Both the position numbers and the translations under genes were made by a program. Source: Polyangiaceae bacterium (GTDB lineage: Bacteria > Myxococcota_A > Polyangia > Polyangiales > Polyangiaceae). Taken from it: 64,000 nucleotides of DNA. The stretch lies in contig JACKEB010000011.1 in assembly GCA_020633205.1 (NCBI GenBank), positions 372,001-436,000 on the forward strand, read 5' to 3'. Positions 33,404 through 40,878 of the stretch are shown here, in pieces (within the stretch, counting starts at the first letter, position 1; every line of letters begins with the position of its first letter). The notes below the pieces were generated by a model. The model did not search any database and was not told where the DNA came from. It saw only the letters and a program-made list of their open reading frames with translations.

Positions 33404-34065
33404 CGCCGCTTTCTAGTCGCCAAGGGAGACCACCACCAGTGCTCCCATCGCGGCCGGCTCGAGCAGGCCAAGAGGCAACTCCACACGCCGCCGTGAGCGA
33501 GAAGTACCGTCGTCGGGTTTCGCCCCAGCATGGAAGCAGGCGAGAAGTCTGAGCCTGCTAACCGACCCGAGCGCCACGAACCCTCTCGCCGTGCGGCGTC
33601 CACACGCAACTGCAACGACCTGGAAAGCGGATCCTGCGCCAGCACCCCCCAAAGCCTTTCCCCGTTCAACGCAATCGCTGGCGACGCCAGGCGACGGGAA
33701 CTGCAGGAACGAGAACATGCCCGGTAGTCGCGCGAGAGCAAAAGGCAGCCCGCCTCCGCCCCGTCACGCCAACACAAGGGCGAACCCGCCTGCGAGGAGC
33801 GGGAAGGACCGAAAGCGAACAGAGCGAACAGGCCGAGCTGGCACGAGGCGAGGATCGAAGAGCAGCCGCAACAACGGTACACACGCCCCGGAAGAGAGAG
33901 TCTCAGCCCTAGGCGCACCGCTCGACCCGCGCGCTGAAACCAGCAGAGCCGAGACCCACGCTCAACGCTGCCGTTCCCCGCAGAACCCGCCCACTGGCCT
34001 CGCACTACGGCGTGCAACGGTACGTTGGGCGGACTCGGTCGATGTGGCGTGCTCGAACGCGATGC

Positions 34066-34310
34066 CCGGAAAGCAGAGCCGGAAAGCACAGCCGGAAAGC
34101 AGCCGGAAAGCACAGCCGGAAAGCAGAGCCGGAAAGCAGAGCCGGAAAGCAGAGCCGGAAAGCAGAGCCGGAAAGCAGAGCCGGAAAGCAGAGCCGGAAA
34201 GCAGAGCCGGAAAGCAGAGCCGGAAAGCAGAGCCGGAAAGCAGAGCCGGAAAGCAGAGCCGGAAAGCAGAGCCGGAAAGCAAAGCCGGAAAGCACAGCCG
34301 GAGGGCGAAC
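34066..34310 (+). repeat. 13-bp minisatellite, about 18 copies
   Basis: The unit CCGGAAAGCAGAG recurs with a 13-bp period from 34066. I count 18 copies of the CCGGAAAGC core plus a degenerate last one. One copy is shortened to 11 bp (34103) and a few read CACAG or CAAAG instead of CAGAG. The period is not a multiple of three and the unit has no stop, so several frames stay open on both strands. Confidence 0.9.
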
Positions 34311-34838
34311 TCGGCTGAGCTGGGCGAGCCGAGCGACGGCCTCGACCTTGGAAAATCCCCCTCGGGGCCAACGAGTCGCCGATCACCGGTCCGTGAGGGC
34401 TCCCAAGGGGCGGATCAGGGGCGCGTCAGCGCCGGTCGGCATGATCGTGGAACGTGAAACAGCACGGAGCCGAGGGCTCGAAGTCGCCAAAATCAACCCC
34501 CGCCGACCTCCTGGCGGCTTCAAGCCGACTCAGCCACCCCGAACCACCCCAATCCGGCCGCTAAAAACGCAGACACGTACTATTGAAACGCCAATGACTT
34601 CGAGTGTTTACCGTACCTAGACTCGGCCCCAAACCCAGGAAAACATCATCGTCTTACTGAAAATGCACACCAGAATGACGCAACGCGATACGAGATCCGT
34701 GAGGCTCATCCGCGTCGACTTCCTCGGGCGTACGACCGAGCCTCAACGACTTTTCAGGCGCCAATTTGCGCTCCCGGGGCCGCAAAAGCCGTCACCTGTG
34801 GCCGACCGGGGAGTCCCGAGCGTTGCGTCGAAACGCGC

Positions 34839-34867
34839 TTGAGTGGTCAGAAGTCGAGTAATAAAAT
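34839..34867 (+). promoter_or_regulatory. Sigma-70-type promoter of the TetR gene
   Basis: TTGAGT (34839-34844) and TAAAAT (34862-34867) are separated by 17 bases, close to the housekeeping consensus. Transcription would begin about 7 bases before the ATG at 34880, giving a nearly leaderless mRNA with no ribosome-binding site. A GCGTT...AACGC dyad overlaps the region just upstream and could be an operator. Confidence 0.45.
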
Positions 34868-34879
34868 ATCCACGTTCAG

Positions 34880-35506
34880 ATGGCCGCTCCGTCACTCAAA
34901 TCTCGTGTGGAAATAGCACCCGCTCGTGGCCGCTACGACCGCACGCTGGATGAGGACACGCGGGACGCTGCCCAGCGCGCCAGGGTCCTCCAGGCCACGG
35001 CGGAGCAGCTGGCCGCGCGTGGGCGCAGCGACACAACCGTGGAGCACATTATTATCCACGCGGGAATCAGTCGCGCCACGTTCTACCAACACTACGAGGA
35101 TCTCGCCCACGCCGTTGCGGACGTGGTGCAGCTCCTGCAGGAGCGGGTCGTCGCGCCGTGCCGCGCTGCCCTCGCAGGCGAACCGACTCCCCGCGGGCAG
35201 CTCCAGGCGATGGCGACCGCCTACTTGATTGAGGTGGAGAGCCATCCCCACCTGGTGCTCGCTGGGGCGCTGGTGCCGGATGTCCTTCAGGCCCAGTCGA
35301 TGCAGTGTGTGCTGCTCCAACCGGTCGTGCAGGACTGGCTGGATGGTGCTCGTCGCGCAGGCTTGGCCGCCCCTGGGGCGAACGTCACGGTACGCTGGCT
35401 GGCCGCGCTGTTTGAGGCTGCGGGGGTCGAGCTGGTGCTGCACGGGGGTGCGCTGGGCGATATGGCGGAACGGCTCGCTCGAGGCTGCACCGCGCTCGTT
35501 CGCTAA
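34880..35506 (+). CDS. TetR/AcrR-family transcriptional regulator
   Basis: This 208-residue regulator has an N-terminal helix-turn-helix at about residues 32-80 (RARVLQATAEQLAARG, TTVEHIIIHAGISRATFYQHYED), the canonical TetR DNA-binding domain. It is preceded by about 30 flexible basic residues. The C-terminal ligand/dimer domain is helical with no recognised ligand. It is flanked by non-coding DNA upstream and the convergent zapA downstream, so its target may be its own promoter or a distant gene. Confidence 0.88.
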   Translation: MAAPSLKSRVEIAPARGRYDRTLDEDTRDAAQRARVLQATAEQLAARGRSDTTVEHIIIHAGISRATFYQHYEDLAHAVADVVQLLQERVVAPCRAALAGEPTPRGQLQAMATAYLIEVESHPHLVLAGALVPDVLQAQSMQCVLLQPVVQDWLDGARRAGLAAPGANVTVRWLAALFEAAGVELVLHGGALGDMAERLARGCTALVR

Positions 35507-35564
35507 GCTCGCGTCTCGGGGCTGCGCGCGTCGAACCGCGCTTGTTCGCTAGGCTCGCGTCCCG
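35489..35564 (+). repeat. Imperfect direct repeat of the tetR 3' end
   Basis: About 30 bases at 35489-35518, spanning the stop of the TetR gene, recur at 35535-35564 with three mismatches. The core ACCGCGCTCGTTCGCTAAGC becomes ACCGCGCTTGTTCGCTAGGC in the second copy. This is a short local duplication with no evident function. Confidence 0.6.
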
Positions 35565-35633
35565 CGCGCGCATTCTACTGAACGGCGTTCGAGCCAGCCC
35601 ACCCGGCGCTCAGCCAAACGCAGCGTCTAGGTA

Positions 35634-35653
35634 GCCCCGCCTAGCGTCGGGGC
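35634..35653. terminator. Hairpin between convergent genes
   Basis: GCCCCG and CGGGGC form a 6-bp GC stem around an 8-base loop between tetR and zapA. There is no T-tract, so terminator function is tentative. Confidence 0.3.
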
Positions 35654-35678
35654 AGCAATCTAGGCCACGGCGAGCGAA

Positions 35679-36074
35679 TCAGTCGTCGCGGCCGATGTCG
35701 GCGGCCCGATCGGCGCCCTTACGCCGCACCTCAACCAGCGCCGGCTCCTCGCTCGCATCAACCGAACTGGGCGCGGTCTCCAGCGTGCCGAGGGCGGAGT
35801 CGACTCGAGACAGCACGCTCTTCAGAACCTCGCGCGAGCGCCGCTCCACCTGTTGACGCTTCGCCCGCTCCTCTTCGAGCTCGTGGGCCAGCGCCATCGC
35901 GGCGAGCAGCAGACCCTGGGGCGAGTTGAGGTGAGGACCGGCGTGCTCCCGGAGCTTGCTGTCAACCAGCGCAGCCAGGCGGAGCAAGGTCTCGTCACCA
36001 GCGGACGCGAGGACGCGATACTTCTGCCCCCCCACCTGCAGCTCGACGGGGATCCGCTCCACCCGCTGATCCAT
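35679..36074 (-). CDS. zapA: Cell division protein ZapA-like
   Basis: This 131-residue protein begins with the ZapA pattern VELQVGGQKYRVLASAGDETLLRLAALVDSKLRE. A long helix follows (LLLAAMALAHELEEERAKRQQVERRS) that in ZapA forms the coiled-coil dimer. The C-terminal ~35 residues are acidic and longer than in Escherichia coli ZapA. ZapA binds and bundles FtsZ at the division site. The gene stands alone, with an outer-membrane-like gene 316 bp upstream. Confidence 0.85.
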   Translation of the reverse strand: MDQRVERIPVELQVGGQKYRVLASAGDETLLRLAALVDSKLREHAGPHLNSPQGLLLAAMALAHELEEERAKRQQVERRSREVLKSVLSRVDSALGTLETAPSSVDASEEPALVEVRRKGADRAADIGRDD

Positions 36075-36390
36075 GCGCCTGACGGTAGCACCCGCTGCCG
36101 ATCATGGAAATCGCTGTTATCGATGTGGTGGCGCTTTGGGGCAGTGCCGTTCGCTTGCAGGTGCACACGTTCAGTCAACGTGCGCGACGGCTAGCAAACT
36201 CGCTGGTTTCCTGGGCAAAGCCGCGCGCTGGGCCACCTGGGGCGCGCCGCACGAACGCCAAGCACATGCGGCAACGTGTGGAGAAGCTGTGCGTCGAGGG
36301 TGGACAGCTTGTGAGCGCCGTCGATGCTTGACCACGCCCCCGCGGTCGGGTGCCAACGTCCGACGCGCCCCGTCCGTCGGCTCGGAGCGA
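36075..36390. other. 316-bp gap upstream of zapA
   Basis: No supported gene lies here. A 75-codon plus-strand frame (36104) has no ribosome-binding site or family. The zapA promoter should be in this gap. I looked for a 6S RNA, which neighbours zapA in other bacteria, but saw no clear open-complex-like structure. Confidence 0.35.
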
Positions 36391-37032
36391 CTACTTGTCC
36401 GGCGCGCCGGCGATCCAGTTGTAGAGAACGACCGCGGGCAACCAGAGCACCGAGCTGTCGAGCTGGGCCGCGATGATCAACGTGAGTTCCTTGGAGTCCC
36501 CCACGCCGTAGCGCGCGCCTAGGGAAACTCCACCGGTCATCACATATGCCGAGTGGAAATTATAGCTGCGGGAGCCGATGAACAAGTCGCCCGCCAGACC
36601 TGGCTCCCAGCCGTCGCTGAAGCGGCGGGCATAGCCACCCAGTGACAGTACGGCGGGCACGTAGGGATGCACCGGTATGTGGAGGCTGCCGCCTCCGCCA
36701 AGTCGCAGATCGTCGAAACCAGCTGTGCCGACGTCGAGGTAGGGGCCAATGCCAAAGTCGGAGTTGCGGTCGCGCCCAAGGATCACGTCGCCGTGGAGCG
36801 CGTTGTACCAACAAGTGCTTTGCCACAGCTCATCCCGTGTGCCTTCGCCGCACAGGCCTGTGATGATGGAGACGTTTCCTTGGGGATCGGCGTACGCGGG
36901 CGTGGAGTAGAGCACGCTGGCCAAGAGGAGTCCCTCACCCCCAAACCTTGCTGCTGCTCTGAGGGCAGATGCAACAACGCCACCCCGGCGCTTGGCGGAG
37001 GTGGCGTTGAAAGTCGAACGGGGGGCGGGCAT
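36391..37032 (-). CDS. Hypothetical outer-membrane-like protein
   Basis: This 213-residue protein has a signal peptide ending TPAYADP at about residue 49 after a long basic leader. The mature part contains two Cys residues (GLCGEG, STCWYN). It is built of short Gly-rich strands such as GGGGSLHIPVHPYVPAVLSLGGYARRF and GGVSLGARYGVGD, consistent with a small outer-membrane barrel. A hydrophobic C-terminus (VLWLPAVVLYNWIAG) follows. No family is recognised. It may be co-transcribed with the lipoprotein gene 35 bp upstream. Confidence 0.6.
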   Translation of the reverse strand: MPAPRSTFNATSAKRRGGVVASALRAAARFGGEGLLLASVLYSTPAYADPQGNVSIITGLCGEGTRDELWQSTCWYNALHGDVILGRDRNSDFGIGPYLDVGTAGFDDLRLGGGGSLHIPVHPYVPAVLSLGGYARRFSDGWEPGLAGDLFIGSRSYNFHSAYVMTGGVSLGARYGVGDSKELTLIIAAQLDSSVLWLPAVVLYNWIAGAPDK

Positions 37033-37067
37033 GGGAGCCCGTTATACCAGCGTCCGCTGCTGACTGT

Positions 37068-37787
37068 TCAATTGCCGCGCATCGAAGCTGCGAGTGCTGC
37101 GTCGCAGAAGTTGGGATCCAGCGGGTTGGCGCAGGCCCCGCAGTCCACGGGTTGGTCGTTGCCAATGGAGCATGGGATGGGAAGGTTTGGGTCTTCTGGC
37201 GGGCAAGTGAAGAGACAGCCTTCGCACACGGTGATCGGGTAAGTCAGCTTCGCGCTGGTGATCTCGGAGCCGCCGAGGGTGTCGCCGAAGACACGCACCT
37301 CGACCACCACTCCCGTGGTGCCTCCGCCAGCGACCTGACCAGCGAGGGTTGAACCGGTGGCGCCGTCAATCAGGGTGACCGAGGCGACGCCGTAAGCAGC
37401 GTCCCCGTTGGGGGCCTGGTTCGCGAAGCCTGTCGCGGCGACCGTATACTCGTTGATCAGCTGCTGCTGCGGCGTGAAGATCTGGACTTCAGCGCCGCGG
37501 ATCGCGATGCGTGATGTCTCGGTTTTGGTTTCTTCGCGCGAGCCGCGCTGGGTGACTTGGTTACCCACCAAGAGCGTGCCGGTGTACGTGTTGGTGAACG
37601 CCACATCCATCACGCCTCCCAGGTAGATGGCGGTGCCTTCGTCCGGCGTCACCAGGCACTCTCCATCGGGGATAGCTACCCCAACGATGAACAGCTGACT
37701 CTCATTGTCGGCACAGCCGCTGGTAGCAGCAGCTGCACATAAGCCAAAGGTAATGAGGGCGAAGAGCTTCTTGAGTGAACGGCGCAT
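37068..37787 (-). CDS. Hypothetical lipoprotein
   Basis: The ATG at 37787 gives a 239-residue lipoprotein with a basic start (MRRSLKKLF), a hydrophobic core and lipobox TSGC at about residues 22-25. The frame extends further upstream, but that part lacks signal features. The mature chain is beta-rich (VEIQ-type and VTLIDGATGSTLAGQV segments). It ends with a Cys-rich tail containing CEGCLFTCPPED and CGAC. No family is recognised. The following gene encodes an outer-membrane-like protein, so both may belong to one surface complex. Confidence 0.65.
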   Translation of the reverse strand: MRRSLKKLFALITFGLCAAAATSGCADNESQLFIVGVAIPDGECLVTPDEGTAIYLGGVMDVAFTNTYTGTLLVGNQVTQRGSREETKTETSRIAIRGAEVQIFTPQQQLINEYTVAATGFANQAPNGDAAYGVASVTLIDGATGSTLAGQVAGGGTTGVVVEVRVFGDTLGGSEITSAKLTYPITVCEGCLFTCPPEDPNLPIPCSIGNDQPVDCGACANPLDPNFCDAALAASMRGN

Positions 37788-37875
37788 GAATAGACCTCGA
37801 CGCGAGTACACTTGAAAGCTTACCGGTGGCCTTCGCTGCGCGCCAAACAATCGGGCGCTTCAGTAAGCGCGATGC

Positions 37876-39465
37876 CTACAGCGTTTGTGCGTGGGAGTGC
37901 AGCGCATCGAGTGCAAGGTGTTCAGTGAACACATCACCTACATCCCGCGCGAACACGAAGCGCACCTGATCTCCCGCGCGCTTCTTGTCGTGACCTAGCA
38001 GGCTGCTCGCTGCCGGAAGCTGGTGCGCTTTGAGATCGACGGGTAAGCCGAGCTGCTTCAATAGGTGCTCGATCCGCGTGCTGAGTTCGCTTGGCGTGTG
38101 ACCTAAGCGCGTACCCAAACGCAGCGCGGCGACCAACCCAAGGCTGATTGCTTCGCCGTGAGTGAGCCGACCATAGCCAGCGAAGGCCTCCATCGCGTGT
38201 CCCAGGGTGTGCCCCAGGTTGAGGTGTGCGCGCTCGCCGCGTTCACGCGGATCGCGACTGACGACGCCTGCCTTCACCGCGACGCAGCGCTGCAACATTT
38301 CCACAAGCAATTGCGGGTCACGCGCCAGGATCGCTCGCTGCTCCCGCTCGACCAAGCTCAGGAGCTCCGCATCCCCAATCAGCGCCGTCTTGATCACCTC
38401 GGAGAGCGCGCTGACATAGCCACGCTCCGGCTCGGTGGAGAGCAGCTCGACGTCGCAGACCACCCCGCTTGGCTGCCAGAAAGCACCCACGCAGTTCTTC
38501 GCCGGGCCGAAATCCACGGCTGTCTTGCCGCCAACCGAGGCGTCCACCATGGCAAGCAACGTGCTCGGGGCGCCGAGCCAACGCACGCCGCGCATATAGG
38601 TAGCAGCGGCAAAGCCCGTGATGTCCGTCACCACGCCGCCGCCGAGACCGAGAAACACGCTCTTGCGGTCGGCGCCGACGTCCAGCGCCGCCTGATAGAT
38701 CGGAGCCAGTGCGTCGAGCGACTTGTGCTCCTCCCCAGGCTCTAGGAGCACGGTCGTGTGCTTGCTCCCGAATCCATCCAGCAAACGTTGCCGTGAGGAA
38801 CCGTGTGCGCGGTCGACGTTGGTGTCGCTCACACACACCACGCGGGTGGGGGTGAGGGAAGCCATGCGCTCGCCGAGGCGCGCCGTCAGGTCGCCATGAG
38901 TCACCTCGACCGTGTAGCTGTCCGCGCCAGCGGCCACCGCAATTGGGTTGCGCTGCCAGAACTCGAGCAGCCGGGACGCGAGCGCCTCGGGTTGTTTCCC
39001 TGCGGTTGCTAGCTGCAGATGCGCTTCGGCATAGCTTGCTCGCCGCGCGTCCATCAGTTCCAGGATGCGGCTTCGGGGATCCGGAGCATCGAGCAGCGGT
39101 CGGCTGGTGTCCCCGCTCAGCCGCCGCAACAGCTCATCCACGTCCGCCTGCAGGCACACCACCACGCCGCGTTCCAGGGCCAGGAGCCGTTGCTCGCGCT
39201 TGAGCAAAGCGCCGCCTCCGAGTGCGACGACTTGCGCCCTTCTGGCGGACAATACATCTCGCAGCGCCTGCGCCTCGAGCGAGCGAAAGCCCGCCTCTCC
39301 GTCGTCTGCGAAAATTTCGCGGACGGACTTCAGCGCTCGGCGCTCGATCTCCGTGTCGAGGTCGCAGAAGTCCACACCGGCTGAGTCCGCCAGCAGGCGG
39401 CCGACGGTGCTCTTGCCTGTGCCCATGAAGCCAGTGAGCAGCAACGGACGAGAAGGGACGGTCAT
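37876..39465 (-). CDS. aroKB: Bifunctional shikimate kinase / 3-dehydroquinate synthase
   Basis: This 529-residue fusion joins two shikimate-pathway enzymes. Residues ~1-170 are shikimate kinase, with Walker A GFMGTGKST at 12-20, DLDTEIERR and the VALGGGAL loop. Residues ~180-529 are dehydroquinate synthase, with GGGVVTDITGFAAATYMRG, APSTLLAMVDASVGGKTAVD, SEVIKTALIGD and the zinc-binding NLGHTLGHAMEA. They catalyse steps 5 and 2 of the pathway. Both halves look complete. An AroKB fusion of this order is known from Thermotoga. The gene is flanked by non-aromatic genes, and its own tyrA lies 18 kb away. Confidence 0.93.
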   Translation of the reverse strand: MTVPSRPLLLTGFMGTGKSTVGRLLADSAGVDFCDLDTEIERRALKSVREIFADDGEAGFRSLEAQALRDVLSARRAQVVALGGGALLKREQRLLALERGVVVCLQADVDELLRRLSGDTSRPLLDAPDPRSRILELMDARRASYAEAHLQLATAGKQPEALASRLLEFWQRNPIAVAAGADSYTVEVTHGDLTARLGERMASLTPTRVVCVSDTNVDRAHGSSRQRLLDGFGSKHTTVLLEPGEEHKSLDALAPIYQAALDVGADRKSVFLGLGGGVVTDITGFAAATYMRGVRWLGAPSTLLAMVDASVGGKTAVDFGPAKNCVGAFWQPSGVVCDVELLSTEPERGYVSALSEVIKTALIGDAELLSLVEREQRAILARDPQLLVEMLQRCVAVKAGVVSRDPRERGERAHLNLGHTLGHAMEAFAGYGRLTHGEAISLGLVAALRLGTRLGHTPSELSTRIEHLLKQLGLPVDLKAHQLPAASSLLGHDKKRAGDQVRFVFARDVGDVFTEHLALDALHSHAQTL

Positions 39466-39580
39466 CGGGTGGCAACCTGAGCGACTGCGGTGCGCTCGTC
39501 AACGAATGTGCGAGAAGCTGGCGCCAGCTGCCGAGTGACTATTGAGCAGCCGGCCCGGTTTGCCGCACGCTCTGGCTGTG

Positions 39581-39871
39581 ATGGAACTCGAGCTGACCCC
39601 CGTCGCTGACGGCCTGCGGTTTTTGGTGTTTGCCAAGCCCCGCGCCAGTCGGAGCCGCGTGCTTGGGGTGAAGCAGGGCGCGCTCGAGGTGGCGATCGCG
39701 GCTCCGCCGGTGGATGGGGCGGCGAACACCGAGCTCTTGAAGACCCTCGCGAAGTCGCTGGGCGTGAGCAAGAGCTCGGTGGTGCTGGTCGCGGGCGAGA
39801 CGTCGAAGCACAAGCGCGTCGTGGTCCAAGGCTTGAGCGCGGACGAGCTTCGTCGCCGCCTCATGGGCTAA
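39581..39871 (+). CDS. DUF167 / YggU-family protein
   Basis: This 96-residue protein starts at the ATG at 39581; an upstream TTG start is less likely. Family segments are VFAKPRASRSRVLGV, LEVAIAAPPVDGAANTELLKTLAKSLGVSKSSV, and GETSKHKRVVV. The family is small, widespread and structurally known, but its function is unproven. It stands divergent from aroKB and 119 bp before dapF. Confidence 0.88.
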   Translation: MELELTPVADGLRFLVFAKPRASRSRVLGVKQGALEVAIAAPPVDGAANTELLKTLAKSLGVSKSSVVLVAGETSKHKRVVVQGLSADELRRRLMG

Positions 39872-39990
39872 CGACAGGCCTCGTGTGGGCAGTCTGCCGA
39901 CACGCTCTTCGATAAGAACTCGTGAAGTCGGCACACTCGCTGGGTAGTTCTGCCGGTGTTGAACCTTTGCTGTAGACTTACGTTCCCCCA

Positions 39991-40872
39991 ATGGCTGAGT
40001 TGGCTTTCACCAAGTACGAGGGCTTGGGCAATGACTTCCTCGTGGTCGATGTGGAGTCTGCCGATGCGTTGGGCCCAGCCGAGGCTCAGCTGCTGTGCGA
40101 CCGTCACCGCGGCGTAGGCGGCGATGGCGTGCTGCTCGTCGCTCCCGCTTCCAGCCCGGGGGCCAGCGCTCGCATGGTGGTGCTGAACGCCGACGGGTCC
40201 CGACCCGAGATGTGCGGCAATGGCATCCGCTGTGTGGCGCTGCACTTGGCGCGACGAGACGCGGTGCGCGAGGGTACTATCCGCGTGGATACCGACGCTG
40301 GGCTGTTGGCTTGCTCGGTCACCACGGACGATTTCCTCGGGGCAACGGTTGGCGTTGACATGGGGCGCGGTGTCGCTGTGGGGCGATACCTCGGTGAGTT
40401 CCGCGGGGAGAAGGTTGAGTTCGCCCAAGTTTCCATGGGCAACCCCCACGCGATCGTCTTCGGGCGTAGGTACTCGCTGGCTGACATCGACGCTTTCGGT
40501 GCGCAGGTGAATGCGGCGGTTCCCGGTGGGACGAACGTCGAGTTCGCGCAGCTGCTCGGCGCCCAGAGTATCGATCTCGTGGTGTTCGAGCGCGGGGTTG
40601 GGCGAACCATGGCGTGCGGCACCGGAGCATGCGCAACCGCCGTCGCCGCTGCGCTCGCTGGTCAGAGCCCGTACGACGCGCCCATCGAGGTGCGCCTTCC
40701 CGGCGGACCCTTGGAGATCCAAGTGACCAGGGCGGACCTCGCGGTGCACATGCGAGGGCCAGCGCGATTGGTGTTCTCGGGTACCGTCTCCGAGGGCTTT
40801 CTGTCGCGGGCTGTAGGCCAGCCGTCGCCTTTGGGTTCTTCGCTTTTGGGTTCTTCGCAGGGGGAGCGCTGA
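39991..40872 (+). CDS. dapF: Diaminopimelate epimerase
   Basis: This 293-residue enzyme interconverts LL- and meso-diaminopimelate for lysine and peptidoglycan synthesis. The two catalytic cysteines lie in EMCGNGIRC (Cys75) and MACGTGACAT (Cys209). KYEGLGNDFLVVD opens the protein as usual. The last ~20 residues are a Ser/Leu/Gly extension encoded by a tandem 15-bp duplication. A GTG start for the next signalling gene follows six bases after the stop, so dapF probably heads an operon with two regulators. Confidence 0.95.
   Translation: MAELAFTKYEGLGNDFLVVDVESADALGPAEAQLLCDRHRGVGGDGVLLVAPASSPGASARMVVLNADGSRPEMCGNGIRCVALHLARRDAVREGTIRVDTDAGLLACSVTTDDFLGATVGVDMGRGVAVGRYLGEFRGEKVEFAQVSMGNPHAIVFGRRYSLADIDAFGAQVNAAVPGGTNVEFAQLLGAQSIDLVVFERGVGRTMACGTGACATAVAAALAGQSPYDAPIEVRLPGGPLEIQVTRADLAVHMRGPARLVFSGTVSEGFLSRAVGQPSPLGSSLLGSSQGER
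40830..40859 (+). repeat. Tandem 15-bp duplication at the dapF 3' end
   Basis: TTTGGGTTCTTCGCT (40830-40844) is repeated as TTTGGGTTCTTCGCA (40845-40859). It encodes the repeated LGSS in the C-terminal tail and adds five codons in frame. Confidence 0.75.
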
Positions 40873-40878
40873 GGCGCT

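Larger units (their letters stand above)
33404..34879. other. 1.5-kb non-coding region containing a minisatellite
   Basis: This is the longest gene-free stretch. Frames are open over much of it on both strands, but their translations are Arg/Pro/Ser-rich or pure repeat, and none has a family or ribosome-binding site. A 13-bp tandem array lies at 34066-34310. The final ~300 bases are less GC-rich and lead to a promoter at 34839-34867. There is no DnaA-box cluster that would mark oriC; the single near-match, TATCCACG near 34867, is not enough. Confidence 0.5.

Noticed and set aside
33591..34457. A 288-codon plus-strand frame and overlapping long frames on both strands through the minisatellite
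   Set aside because: The open frames result from the stop-free 13-bp repeat. Translations are Arg/Ser/Lys repeats or Pro/Arg-rich sequence with no ribosome-binding site or family.
34446..34461. Second parS-like sequence
   Set aside because: Only the right half (CGTGAAACA) matches; four of 16 positions differ from the consensus.
34560..34880. Possible replication origin
   Set aside because: Only one partial DnaA-box-like sequence, and no dnaA, dnaN or parAB genes in the window.
36104..36331. A 75-codon plus-strand frame upstream of zapA
   Set aside because: No ribosome-binding site, no homologue recognised, and it would occupy the zapA promoter.
36075..36390. Possible 6S RNA near zapA
   Set aside because: No long rod-like structure with a central bubble could be drawn, and the gene arrangement differs from Escherichia coli.
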